Below, piece by piece: positions 34,021-45,067 of a DNA stretch of 64,000 bases; the first letter of the stretch is position 1, and each line of letters begins with the position of its first letter. Origin of the DNA: Primula veris (Eukaryota > Streptophyta > Magnoliopsida > Ericales > Primulaceae). The notes below the pieces were generated by a model. It was not told the origin of the DNA. It saw only the letters and a program-made list of their open reading frames with translations, and searched no databases. The translations under genes and the position numbers were made by a program. The stretch is from assembly GCA_963682055.1 (NCBI GenBank), contig OY821744.1:10518835-10582834 (forward strand). The letters are read 5' to 3'.

Positions 34021-34410
34021 TTGACAATCACCATTGTGGTTAGTGATCGTGTTATGGATCAAGTCTTATTAGCCTCATTGGCATCGAGGAACATTATGCT
34101 CACATGTAACTTTTATGGACTTAACCTTTCTAAACTAGAGCCCAGTAAGAGACGAATGGGGTTAGCTGATGGTAGTATCTCGGGAAGAACCTTAGGGAGG
34201 GTCGAGGGAGTGTGATGTAAGATAGACGATTACCTTTACATTCTAGACTTTGATGTCTATGACATACCACTACTCCACAAATAATCTCACGTAAACACAA
34301 TAGTACTACGGACACTATTCCTGACCGCATCAGAAGCTGTTTTGGATTTTGGTACACGACGAGTCATGCTTAAATTTAATGATGAGAGCATTGATTTCTT
34401 TATATAGGAT
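34021..34410 (+). pseudogene. Ty3/gypsy aspartic protease fossil
   Basis: The reading contains GLADGSISGRTLGRVEGV, then (after an in-frame TGA) CKIDDYLYILDFDVYDIPLL, then LFLTASEAVLDFGTRRVML and KFNDESIDFF. This follows the order LADGS - V.K(I/V)D - DF.V.D - P(L/I)L - FL.TA.A..D seen in Athila/Tat-type gypsy protease regions. The expected GRPFL is replaced by RTLFL and at least three stops break the frame. No LTRs or other gypsy domains were recognised around it. Confidence 0.6.
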
Positions 34411-35139
34411 GATTCTTTGGGAACAATTGGTGTTTACAATACTTTACCGATGAAGCTTTGTAAAAGAGAGTGAGGGAACTTCTCTTTGATCTTACCTACA
34501 CCGCAACAACTTTATCGTCTCCCATCTCCATTTCATCTGAGAATGACATTTTCTCTGACCTTGCGGTAATCGCAAAGAGTGACAAAATAAGTGAAGACGA
34601 GGGGACCTACTCCTCTATCTAGCCCCGCTCCATCATCGCCACCATTTTATATTATATTTATTTTGTTTATTCTTTTATTTTTTGTCGGCATGAAGTCTTT
34701 TATTTTTCTCTTTCTCCAACCGTGAGCACACTGTCAGTTTTACTTTGGGGAAAATAAATCATCATCGTTAAATACTTGTGAAGATGGGGTGAATTTTTCG
34801 AAAAACATGTTTTTGTGTCGTGAATTTTCATTTCCTTTTGTTTTAAAAACTCCCATTTATTTTTGGTTTCTAAAAAAAAATAAGAGAAAATTATACAACA
34901 GAAATAAAACAAAATAATATTTGAGTATTTTATTTATATCTCTCGGTTGAGAGATTTTTTTTATAAAGTTTAGTAATGTATTTTCTTGTTTACACATTAT
35001 AGTTCTTTATAATCAATTGTAAAACTGAGAGCAATCGAACCGTTGACCTGGAACCAGCCGCTGACGCCGTTTTAGCATAGCATTAGTAATCAATTTAGCA
35101 ATCCTAATTAAACAAAAACAAACGTTTAAGCTTGAAACC

Positions 35140-36347
35140 TGAAATTCTTATCCGCTGTTTTAGTTGCAGTTTTGCAGTTAGGTTCCAAGTGAGGTTACAA
35201 CCACAGTTGAAACCAAGTGTATTAATTGACAGAACTGTAAAAAGTTAAATGTACTTGAAATAAATCACACGCACATTTAACAACGAAGTTCATCTAATTA
35301 GGCTACGTCTCCGGAGCACTTACACAGATTATGATATTATAAAAGCTTATAATATAGGATTCAAGTCTTAATGAAAAACTCTCAGACCCTCTCTAGGTTT
35401 TTCTGTCTATCTCTATATTGCTCCTATCTTATAACTATCACTTAATAAATCAATGGCATCCCACCATTGTTTTCTTTTATAAGCTCACTGTGTATTCTCT
35501 CAAGAATGAGTTCTTTATAATTTAGAACACACACCTTTTTACAAGGTAAGTTATAAACTATTTATACAAGTAAAACAATCTTCTTGCTTCAAGATCTTTT
35601 ATGATTGCTTTGACTTGTTTGATTGGCTTCAATCTTTCCATGTATGAGCAAACTCTTCAGCGTGGATTGACTCTAATCATCATTGATAATTCCTGTTTAA
35701 TAACAAGCTTGATAATAGGAGTTAGTCTTTTCCTTTAATTAGGAAACATATAAAGATAATATCTTTTAGAGATAATATATTTTCATATACATATGAAACA
35801 CTTAACTCCATATTACATTCAATCTTAAATATATCATACTGAATTGATAAGGAACAAAGATTGACACAAGTGATAAAGATTTGCATAAGAATAGAGATAT
35901 AGAATTATCTATGTAAAGGAAACATAACTAATCTCTTTATATCTTTTAGAAAATATTTCCTTACCACTTTGATATTCTCAATATAAACGCATACTAAACC
36001 TGTTAAGATCATATGAGAATATATCCTGCATAATTTAAAACAAATAATTATTATTAAAGAATAGTTATGCAGATTAACAGAACTAGACAGAATTCTGCTG
36101 AACAGTAGGTTGTAACTGAGGTTGCAACATTACTTGAAACCTCCAACGCTGTCTAAGCAGGTTGTAACTGTAGTTGCAACTGAGGTTGCAACATTACTAG
36201 AAACCTAACAACATAAGTTATAACTGAGTTTGCAACATTGCTTGAAACCTAACAACACATGTCTTAGTTCATAATAAACAGATAGGATTATTTAGTGAAA
36301 ACCATTAGACAACAAATAGAATTTAGACCAGAAATCTGGTCCTAACA
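35140..36347. repeat. Probable copia solo LTR, 1.2 kb
   Basis: Bounded by TGAAATTC at the left and GGTCCTAACA at the right, with the 5-bp duplication AAACC at 35135-35139 and 36348-36352. An internal GAAGTTCATCTAATTAGGCT followed by ACGTCTCCGG resembles the GGTTCGGC...CCTACGTCC block of the SIRE-type LTR in the same relative place, supporting a related copia LTR. About 50-bp repeats with GTTGCAACATTACTTGAAACC-like words occur at 36105-36255. The left end is less certain than the right. Confidence 0.55.
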
Positions 36348-36352
36348 AAACC

Positions 36353-37168
36353 GATTTCGTCGGACTCGATATATGGGTATCTTACCCGATTATTTACTCC
36401 AACTGTACTCGTCCTCTTATCAGACCCTTACGTGTGGAAAAAACATGACCGTGAGGCAGTGAGCTGATGACTTCACAATAAACAAAGCCAATATTAATTC
36501 AGGCTGTCAACGATTAATTTCTATACACTATTACAATAATACTTTCGATTCTTGTTTCTATTTTAATTGTGTGCCTATATATTCCGAAAAACGGTATATG
36601 TTATAGCCTTTGTAGCAATGACTTATAGCACGACTAGTTAGCATTAACCCATCGTTCCTTTAGTTTTAGCTGTGTTTAGAATTTAGATCAAATTTCACTT
36701 GTTTTATAGTAATTCTTTTAATTAACTTATCGTTATAATGGTTACAAGTTTTGAAATAATTTCCCCATACTTTAAAATAAAAGGCCTAAAAAATAGAGAT
36801 ATCCTTTTAGCATTTTGTGCCACTAGTGAGACACAAAGGAAATGAAGAGCATTTGAAGTTGTCAACATAAGGGCTAGACAAGACCCTGTGTGAAGTAACG
36901 TGCTTTATAGCCTCTTCCATAATAATCCCCCACCTCAACCTCCCTTTTTTTCTCTTCTTTCTCATCTCTTCGTGTATTTTTTTTTGTCTTTGAAATCTTG
37001 CCAACTAACACCACTCTGTAGTTTTGTGTTTTAGAAATCAGAAACAAACAAAGAGTACTGGGCTTTCATGAGCAAAGAGAAGGGGCTTAGAAAGTTGTGC
37101 ACAAACCATGTGAATTATAGGTGCAGATGTATGGGATTTGCCTAACCTTTTCTGTCACAAACTTTTTG
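36353..37168. other. Probable PHOT1 upstream/promoter region, no gene seen
   Basis: Ordinary AT-rich sequence between the solo LTR and the inferred PHOT1 first exon. No coding sense was seen. Confidence 0.35.
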
Positions 37169-37175
37169 TATAAAA
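37169..37175 (+). promoter_or_regulatory. Candidate PHOT1 TATA box
   Basis: TATAAAA about 30 bp upstream of a pyrimidine-rich start region (CATCTCTCCCTCG) and about 110 bp upstream of a good splice donor. Link to PHOT1 is inferred. Confidence 0.4.
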
Positions 37176-37199
37176 TCCCTTTTCACCTTTCAAAAGGAG

Positions 37200-37281
37200 G
37201 ATCCATAATCATCTCTCCCTCGCTGTCATATTCACTTTCAAGGCAAGGATCAGATTCCGCAAGGACACATTTAAATCTAAG
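37200..37281 (+). other. PHOT1: Candidate non-coding first exon of PHOT1
   Basis: Begins about 30 bp after the TATA box with a CT-rich leader and ends ATCTAAG before GTAAAG, a good donor. The PHOT1 ATG at 46462 sits directly after an acceptor (TTATTCACACACAG), which implies an upstream leader exon. This is the best candidate I see, and it would give a 9.18-kb leader intron that contains the 39326-45067 copia. Confidence 0.4.
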
Positions 37282-37991
37282 GTAAAGTTTCAGTTAGGTT
37301 ATGCTTGTATATATATCTTATATAACATTACAATTTACAAAAGAGGTTCAGATTATGGACGCGGAAAATTTGTTGCAAAGTGACGAAAGTTAGTTATTTG
37401 TAATCCAAAAGCGGTGGCCTTGCAGTCCTCAATTTCGACGTTGCGAAAAAAATCCCGTAACAATTCTTGTTTTTATGCTTGTAGTATGCATCTGCCAAAC
37501 AGTTTTTGCAAATTCAATATCTTAAAACGAATAATGTCAGTGAGTTCACTTATATATAATGATCTCGATAAAATTGAGATGGTAAGCTATCAAAGAAACC
37601 AAAATTAATTTGCATGTTGAAAAGAAACATCATCACTAAATAATTTTATTGTCCATACTATGGGACCCCTAGCTCTAATAACCTTAATTTTTATAAGAGA
37701 ACTCTGCTTAGTGTCTTTTTTAATACTAAAGTATATCAGAAAGTAATTAGTTATTATTTAATTTCTTTTCATGTTAAGATATTAAGTCTATTTTTTGAGA
37801 GTTATACACAGCCATATAAATCTTCTTGTTTTTGTTTCTTTACATATTTTATTAGAGTATAAAGTCAGGGAACCAAACTAATATTTGGCGCATTCCCACC
37901 TTTGTGTAAACGTGCACTGAAAGTTAACTATAGTAGAAAATTTAAGGGCTTAATTATTTGGTTAACAGACTTATTTTGTAATTTTGACATG

Positions 37992-37992
<1 letters not shown>

Positions 37993-38060
<68 letters not shown>
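37993..38060. repeat. (TA)n microsatellite, about 68 bp
   Basis: Uninterrupted TA dinucleotides; frames reading IYIYIY across it are artefacts. Confidence 0.9.
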
Positions 38061-38062
<2 letters not shown>

Positions 38063-38487
38063 CAAACGCAGTTGCTTAAAACTCCATCTATGATGGCCTT
38101 TCTCAATTGTTGGGTATGTCATATGTCATTACATAATAGCATGCATTACTAGTACCACATATATGAGGAGACATTATTTAGATGAATATATGCATGATGG
38201 ATTGCTTCCTTATGTCTTTTCTCTGTTAGTGTAAAATTAAGTTAAACTAATATTAATGAGATCATACCCAAGAGGCCAAGATACATGATCTTCATTTTCT
38301 TGCTTTATGGCATACTTTAGGAGTAGAAGCGTAAATGAATTGAACGAACCGAGCGTCAGCTCTATTCATATTCGTTCGTTAACTTATATAGAATAATTGT
38401 CTATGTTTGACGCTTGACGAATGAACCATGCTTTGTTGTTTGTTAACAACATAATCTTAAGAATTGAGTTTATACTTGGTTACAAAG

Positions 38488-38488
<1 letters not shown>

Positions 38489-38547
<59 letters not shown>
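38489..38547. repeat. (TA)n microsatellite, about 58 bp
   Basis: Second long TA run about 430 bp after the first. The flanks hold inverted TTCGTTC/GAACGAA words (38340-38800), hinting at a degenerate MITE around it. Confidence 0.88.
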
Positions 38548-38549
<2 letters not shown>

Positions 38550-39325
38550 TACAACATATCCATGTGCTAAGATTTTCAATTGTTGGACCTTTTCACTATC
38601 TAAATGTGCTTTTCGTAAGTGAAATTTTTTCACATAATGTGAGCTTCAATATTTTGTCATCTTGCAAAAGTTATGTCATACTTTATCCGAACTCTTCACG
38701 AATAGTGTCATGTTCATGTTCGGTTCGTTCACTTAACAAATAAAATATTTATGTTAATGTTACGTTCGTTCATTTAACGAGTGAACACGAAGTGTTGACG
38801 AACCGAAATAATATGTTTTTTGACATAATATTTTTATGAATTGTTGTTTTGTTTTCAACCCTATTTTAGGTGCTACCAGAAAACATTTGTCATTTTTTGA
38901 TTCTTAAATTGAACCATCGTCACCAAGTGTCCAAATCTTTGGTTTTTCCACTTTAGTAGGTTTCTTTGGTATTGGAAGTAACCAAAAATATCTCCACATC
39001 CCAAATTGCCCTCTAGTCTATGAGGTTCCCATTAGTTGTTATGGTCCCCAAACAATCAGTTAACACAAACTTGGTTGTATCTGAATTCGAAATGACATAA
39101 ATGCCCTTCATAATGTCTTTCCATGAGAATTCATTATCTCCATTTTCAATTTATACCAATAAATTATAATGGGTAGTAGGTACGTGCTAAATTACTTTTG
39201 TTGAGCCTATAATTCTTGATAGAGTATATTATTTCCGTGTTACACTCTACTACAAAAATATAAAATATTGTACACTACAAATAGCTAATGAGAAAACATC
39301 TTAACCAGTTAACGTGATCCTATAA

Positions 39326-39906
39326 TGTTGGTGATTTTAGTATCATCAATGTATTTTAGTAGTAATGTGATTTATTATAGGGCGATGCAATAATGCGTTA
39401 AACTCGGAAACGAGTTAGGAAAGTGCGGAGTGCACGCTCGTCGAGCCAACGTATAATTGAATATGAATAATTGAAACGGGGTTCCAAGGGGCAGAGCCCC
39501 TGGCTGGGGTCCCGCTGCCAGGACAGCGGGCGGGGTGCGGGGCAGCGCCCCGAGCGAAAATTTTTCCGAACAGTTGCTTCCTTTCCGGAAAATTTTGAAT
39601 AGTTGGACCCTTTCCCAACCGACATAACCGGTTTTTTCCGAACAGTTGCTTGCTTTCAGTTTCGGTTATTGATCTCCTATATAAGAAGTCATTTGGCCTC
39701 GGTTTTGGATACAGAAACATATAAGAAAATTCTCTCTACATTTCCTAATCTATTCTCATTGCCAGAAACAGATTGTTCTTCAAGAATTATCCCCACAAAG
39801 ATTTCGTGAACCCAGGCAATAATAGGGTCGAAATACTTTGTTCGGAAAGTGTACGAACACGATTCTTCGAAGTTATCCAGGATTATCATACCCTAAATTT
39901 CTAACA
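39326..39906 (+). repeat. 5' LTR of the 39326 copia
   Basis: Contains a TATA box TATATAA at 39678-39684, a very GC-rich hairpin-prone block at 39477-39560 (GGGGCAGAGCCCC, CCCGCTG...CAGCGGG, GGGGCAGCGCCCC) and AAATACTTTGTTCG at 39831-39844. Confidence 0.93.
39678..39684 (+). promoter_or_regulatory. LTR TATA box (TATATAA)
   Basis: Well placed for transcription starting near 39710, leaving about 200 bases of R-U5 before the LTR end. Confidence 0.55.
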
Positions 39907-39908
39907 AA

Positions 39909-39922
39909 CGAACAAAGTATTT
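39909..39922 (+). other. Self-complementary primer-binding position
   Basis: CGAACAAAGTATTT begins two bases after the 5' LTR and is the exact reverse complement of AAATACTTTGTTCG at 39831-39844 in the LTR. No tRNA-3'-end type sequence is seen here. Confidence 0.7.
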
Positions 39923-39932
39923 TCTGATAATT

Positions 39933-42900
39933 ATGGCTGGAGGAAGCACCGTCAAGGAGATGACTACAAATTTCGGAAAATTGGACAAGTTTCAAGGACA
40001 AGACTTCAGGCGTTGGCAGAAGAAGATGCATTTCATGTTGACAACGTTAAAGGTGGTGCACGTCCTGTCTACACCGATTCCAGAATTTGTAGAGGATGAC
40101 ACGGTTGAAAATCTAAGACGCAGATCAAAGTGGGAGAACGACGACTACATTTGCAGAGGGCACATTCTTAACGGTATGTCTGATCCCTTATTTGATATTT
40201 ACCAAAACGTGGAATCTGCAAAGGAATTGTGGGATTGTCTCGAATCCAAGTACATGGCAGAGGACTCATCCAGTAAAAAGTTCCTGGTAACCGATTTCAA
40301 CAATTACAAAATGGTTGAATCGAGGTCTGTCATGGAACAATTCAATGAACTCCTCCGAATCCTTGGACAATTCACACAACACGGATTGAAGATGGATGAA
40401 ACAATATCTGTCTCAAGCATCATAGACAAGTTGCCTCCTTCGTGGAAGGATTTCAAACACAATCTGAAACATGGAAAAGACGAACTGTCTTTGATCCAAC
40501 TTGGAAGTCACTTGCGCATAGAAGAATCTCTAAGAGCGCAGGAGGATGACAAAGGAAAGGGCAAACAAATTGCTGGACCCTCGGTTAATATGGTTGAAGA
40601 GGGTGGTAAGAACGATAACAACAAAAACAAAGGAAAGAAGCGTGCTTTCAAGAACAATAAGGGCAGTTTCGGTGCTAACAAGAAACCGAAACTAGAATGC
40701 TGGAAGTGTGGCAAAACAGGCCACTTCAAGAGGGATTGCCGTTTCGGCAAAAAGCACGACAACGCGAATGCAAGTGGTTCAGGAAAAGGGTCTAAGGACC
40801 AATCCGAAAACCAAGGTCAGAAATCAATTCGTGATTTGAATAGTTTGATTAAACATTCGGTTTCACTAAATTCTGAAGCATTTTATGTGCAGGATGATGC
40901 TATCGCGTGGTGGATTGATTCTGGCGCCACAACACATGTTTGCAAGGATCGTTTCTGGTTCAAGAATTTTGTTCCAGTGGAAGATGGTTCTGTCCTCTAC
41001 ATGGGAGATGATCACTTTGCTCCCGTTGAAGGCAAAGGAAACGTGGTGCTAGAATTCAGTTCTGGAAAGACTATTACTTTGTTTAATGTTTTGTATGTTC
41101 CTAAATTACGTAAGAATTTAATTTCTGGTCCTGTATTAAATAAGCTTGGATACAAGCAAGTGTGTGAATCCGATAAATATGTTTTATCGAAGTCTGGTGT
41201 GTTTGTAGGATTTGGATATTATAATAATGGTATGTTTATGATGAATTTGAATGGAGTTCCTAATGATTCTGGTTCTGTATTTATGTCTTCTTCGAATGTT
41301 ATCAATTTCTCGTTATGGCATGCTCGTCTAGGACATGTACATTATAAAAGAATGCATGAAATGTCTAAAGATGATTTAATTCCTGTTTTTAATGAAAATG
41401 TAGAAAAATGTAAAACTTGCATGTTAACAAAGATCACTAGGCAACCTTTTAAAAGTATAACAAGGAAATCTGTCATTCTTGAATTAATACATAGTGATTT
41501 ATGTGATTTGCATGCTACTCCATCATTAGGGCATAAAAAATATTTTATCACTTTCATAGATGATGCATCTAGATTCTGCTATGTCTATTTGTTGCACGCT
41601 AAGGACGAAGCCTTAGATAAATTCAAAATTTATAAAACTGAAGTTGAAGTGCAACAGAATGTGTTGATTAAAACATTGCGTACAGATAGAGGTGGTGAAT
41701 ATTATGATCCTGTATTTTTCCAATCCGTAGGAATCATACATGAGACTACGGCACCTTATACACCTCAACAAAATGGTGTGGCTGAAAGGAAAACTAGAGT
41801 TCTTAAAGAAATGGTGAATGCCATGTTATCTTACTCTGGTTTAAGTGAAGGGTTTTGGGGAGAAGCTATGTTAACGGCTTGCTATTTGTTAAATAGGGTT
41901 CCTAATAAAAGGAACAAGACTACCCCATATGAACTTTGGTATAAGAAACGACCAAACTTAACATTTTTACGTGTTTGGGGTTGTAGGGCCGTGGTTAGAC
42001 TCCCGGACCCAAAAAGGAAAACTTTGGGTGAAAAGGGTATAGCTTGCATCTTTGTTGGATATGTTGAGCACTCCAAGGCCTATAGGTTTTATGTTATATA
42101 ACCTAATGACTCGATTTCTATTAACACGATTATAGAATCGAGAGATGCCATATTTGATGAGAATTGTTTCTCTTTTATACCTAGACCAAAGGACTCTATA
42201 CCTAATTCAGATGAATCTCTAAGGGATGATCATTCAATTGATGTGCCAACTGAGACACTTGAACCCCGTAGGAGCAAAAGAGCTAGAAAATCTAGATCTT
42301 ATGGATCTGATTTTCAACTATATTTAGTTGAGGGATCAAGAGATCAGATTGGTACTCAATACTATTATTGTTATAATATAGAGGAGGATCCAAGAACGTA
42401 TGATGAAGCTGTGAAATCTCGAGATTCTGTTTTTTGGAAAGAAGCAATTGATGAAGAGATTGGTTCTATCATGGAAAATAATACTTGGGTATTATCTGAT
42501 TTACCACCAGGTTGCAAACCATTGGGTTGCAAATGGATCTTCAAAAGGAAGATGAAAGTCGATGGTACAATTGACAAGTTTAAAGCTAGATTAGTAATCC
42601 AAGGCTTCAGACAAAAGGAAGGGATTGATTATTTCGATACCTATGCTCCAGTTGCCCGTATCACTACTATTAGATTGTTGATTGCCTTGGCGGCTATTCA
42701 TAATCTAGTGATTCATCAAATGGATGTCAAAACAGCATTTCTGAATGGTGATTTGGAAGAAGAAGTGTATATGAAGCAACCTGGAGGATTTGTAATGCCT
42801 GGTAATGAGCATAAAGTGTGTAAGCTAGTTAAGTCGCTGTATGGGCTGAAACAAGCTCCGAAGCAGTGGCATCAAAAGTTTGATGAAGTAGTTTTGTCTA

Positions 42901-43928
42901 ATGGTTTCATTCTAAACCAAGCAGACAAATGTGTATATAGCAAATTTAATACATCCGGTAAAGGAGTTTTCATTTGTCTATATGTTGATGACATGTTGAT
43001 CTTTGGCACCGACCAAAATCAAGTTGATAAAACGAAGAATTTCTTGTCATCAAAGTTCTCCATGAAAGATATGGGAGAGGCGGACGTTATTCTTAGTATT
43101 AAGATTAAACGGGAGAATAAGGGGATTGTAATTACGCAATCTCATTACATTGAGAAAATACTCAAGAAGTTCAATTATGAAAGTTGTTCTCCAGTAAGTA
43201 CTCCCATGGATCCGGGAGAAAAGCTTATGCCAAATATAGGTAAACCTGTGGATCAAATTGAATACTCAAGAGCTATAGGCTCTTTGATGTATGCTATGAT
43301 TAGCACTAGACCGGATATTGCTTATGCGGTTGGAAAGTTGAGCAGATTTACTAGTAATCCTAGTAGACATCATTGGCATGCGATAACTAGGGTATTCAAG
43401 TACTTGAAGGGTACTATGAATTATGGATTGGCATATATGGGATTTCCTTTGGTGTTAGAGGGTTATTCGGATGCTAGTTGGATAAATAATGCTGAAGACT
43501 CATCCTCTACAAGTGGATGGGTGTTCTTGCTTGGGGGAGGTGCCATCTCATGGGCTTCCAAGAAGCAAACATGTATAACTGGTTCCACAATGGAATATGA
43601 GTTTGTAGCATTAGCAGCTGCTGGTAAAGAAGCGGAATGGCTCAGGAACTTGGTATATGAGATTCCGATATGGCCTAAACCGATATCACCAATTTCTATC
43701 CGTTGTGATAGTACTGCCACACTGGCTAAAGCTTATAGTCAAATATACAATGGAAAGTCTAGACATTTGGGTGTTAGACATAGTATGATTAGGGAATTAA
43801 TCATGAATGGGGTGATATCTATTGATTTTGTTCGGTCGCAACAAAACTTAGCTGACCACTTGAGGATGGGGTTAGCTAGAGACTTAGTGAATAAGTCGGT
43901 AATTGGGATGGGATTAAAGTCCATTTAA
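39933..43928 (+). pseudogene. gag-pol: Copia gag-pol polyprotein with one in-frame TAA
   Basis: One frame, opened by ATG at 39933, runs through Gag (DFRRWQKKMHFMLTTLK; CCHC knuckle CWKCGKTGHFKRDC at residues 256-269), protease (WWIDSGATTHVC, Asp329), GAG-pre-integrase (LWHARLGHVHYKRM), integrase (IHSDLCDL, FIDDASRFCYV, RTDRGGEY, GVAERKTRVLKEM) to a TAA at 42099-42101. The same frame then continues without another stop through RT ([24 protein letters not shown], active site YVDDM) and RNase H ([39 protein letters not shown]) to 43928. Without the TAA the polyprotein would be about 1330 residues, normal for a single-ORF copia. The TAA sits between integrase and RT, a position where I expect a sense codon, so a point mutation is most likely. 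Confidence 0.88.
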
Positions 43929-44472
43929 ATCTATTAGCTGTGGTATACCCAATTCCCTTCGAATACAACGTTAGAAGCAGAATTCAATTTGGAAAGATCA
44001 TAGTTAGAGATTGGAGCAATTGTGTTTATCTTCCCAAGGTATGTGCTCAGACCTGCAAGTGATGGCTAGGTTGAAGTATATCTTCTTAATGGTTCTTTTG
44101 AAAAATTGCAAATGCAGGTGCAAGATTAAAAGGATCACCTATGTGAGCATGAAGTTTTGCCGCTTCAAGAAGCTTGGACTTGGCTTTCTATATGCTTATT
44201 AATGGATAAGGACACATGGCTTGTAAAGTGTCAAGTATGAATAGTAGAGTATTGTAAGAAACATATGTGTACTATACCTCAGATATTCAAATGGATTGAC
44301 GGGTTCAATCGTTATGACACCCAGATTTTCGAATATTTGGAATGTATATTTGTACTAAGATGAAAATTCAATCGTAAGACATTTTCATCTATGCATTTGT
44401 TTGATTGTTATACATGTGTGTTATACCCTTGTATATATTATTGTATATACTGAGTAAATCAAGGATTACACT
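43929..44472 (+). other. Copia 3' untranslated region
   Basis: Sequence between the pol stop and the polypurine tract. Short frames only; no domain recognised. Confidence 0.5.
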
Positions 44473-44487
44473 AAAATGGGGGGGATT
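44473..44487 (+). other. Polypurine tract of the 39326 copia
   Basis: AAAATGGGGGGGATT ends exactly at the 3' LTR. Confidence 0.75.
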
Positions 44488-45067
44488 TGTTGGTGATTTT
44501 AGTATCATCAATGTATTTTAGTAGTAATGTGATTTATTATAGGCCGATGCAATAATGCGTTAAACTCGGAAACGAGTTAGGGAAGTGCGGAGTGCACGCT
44601 CGTCGAGCCAACGTATAATTGAATATGAATAATTGAAACGGGGTTCCAAGGGGCAGAGCCCCTGGTTGGGGTCCCGCTGCCAGGACAGCGGGCGGGGTGC
44701 GGGGCAGCGCCCCGAGCGAAAATTTTTCCGAACAGTTGCTTCATTTCCGGAAAATTTTGAATAGTTGGACCCTTTCCCAACCGACATAACCGGTTTTTCC
44801 GAACAGTTGCTTGCTTTCAGTTTCGGTTATTGATCTCCTATATAAGAAGTCATTTGGCATCGGTTTTGGATACAGAAACATATAAGAAAATTCTCTCTAC
44901 ATTTCCTAATCTATTCTCCTTGCCAGAAACAGATTGTTCTTCAAGAATTATCCCCACAAAGATTTCGTGAACCCAGGCAATAATAGGGTCGAAATACTTT
45001 GTTCGGAAAGTGTACGAACACGATTTTTCGAAGTTATCCAGGATTATCATACCCTAAATTTCTAACA
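44488..45067 (+). repeat. 3' LTR of the 39326 copia
   Basis: 580 bp; same landmarks as the 5' LTR, with a few differences (for example T for C in the GGTTGGGG stretch of the GC-rich block and one T fewer in the following T run). Confidence 0.93.

Larger units (their letters stand above)
39326..45067 (+). mobile_element. Ty1/copia retrotransposon, 5.74 kb
   Basis: LTRs 39326-39906 (581 bp) and 44488-45067 (580 bp), both TGTTGG...CTAACA, flanked by TATAA at 39321-39325 and 45068-45072. A single gag-pol frame (39933-43928) is interrupted by one TAA. The purine tract AAAATGGGGGGGATT (44473-44487) abuts the 3' LTR. The LTRs are nearly identical, with only scattered differences by eye, so the insertion is recent. 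Just inside the 5' LTR there is no tRNA-type TGG... site; instead a 14-mer complementary to the LTR itself is found. The element lies in the same orientation as PHOT1 and probably within its leader intron. Confidence 0.94.

Noticed and set aside
37902..38122. IYIYIY-type frames on both strands
   Set aside because: Translation of a (TA)n microsatellite.
38335..38865. Possible hAT-type MITE with TTCGTTC / GAACGAA words around the second (TA)n run
   Set aside because: Ends (TAGGAGTAG... and ...CAACCCTA) are only loosely inverse and no 8-bp duplication is present.
44011..44202. 63-codon frame after copia pol
   Set aside because: Lies in the copia 3' UTR and shows no domain or start context.
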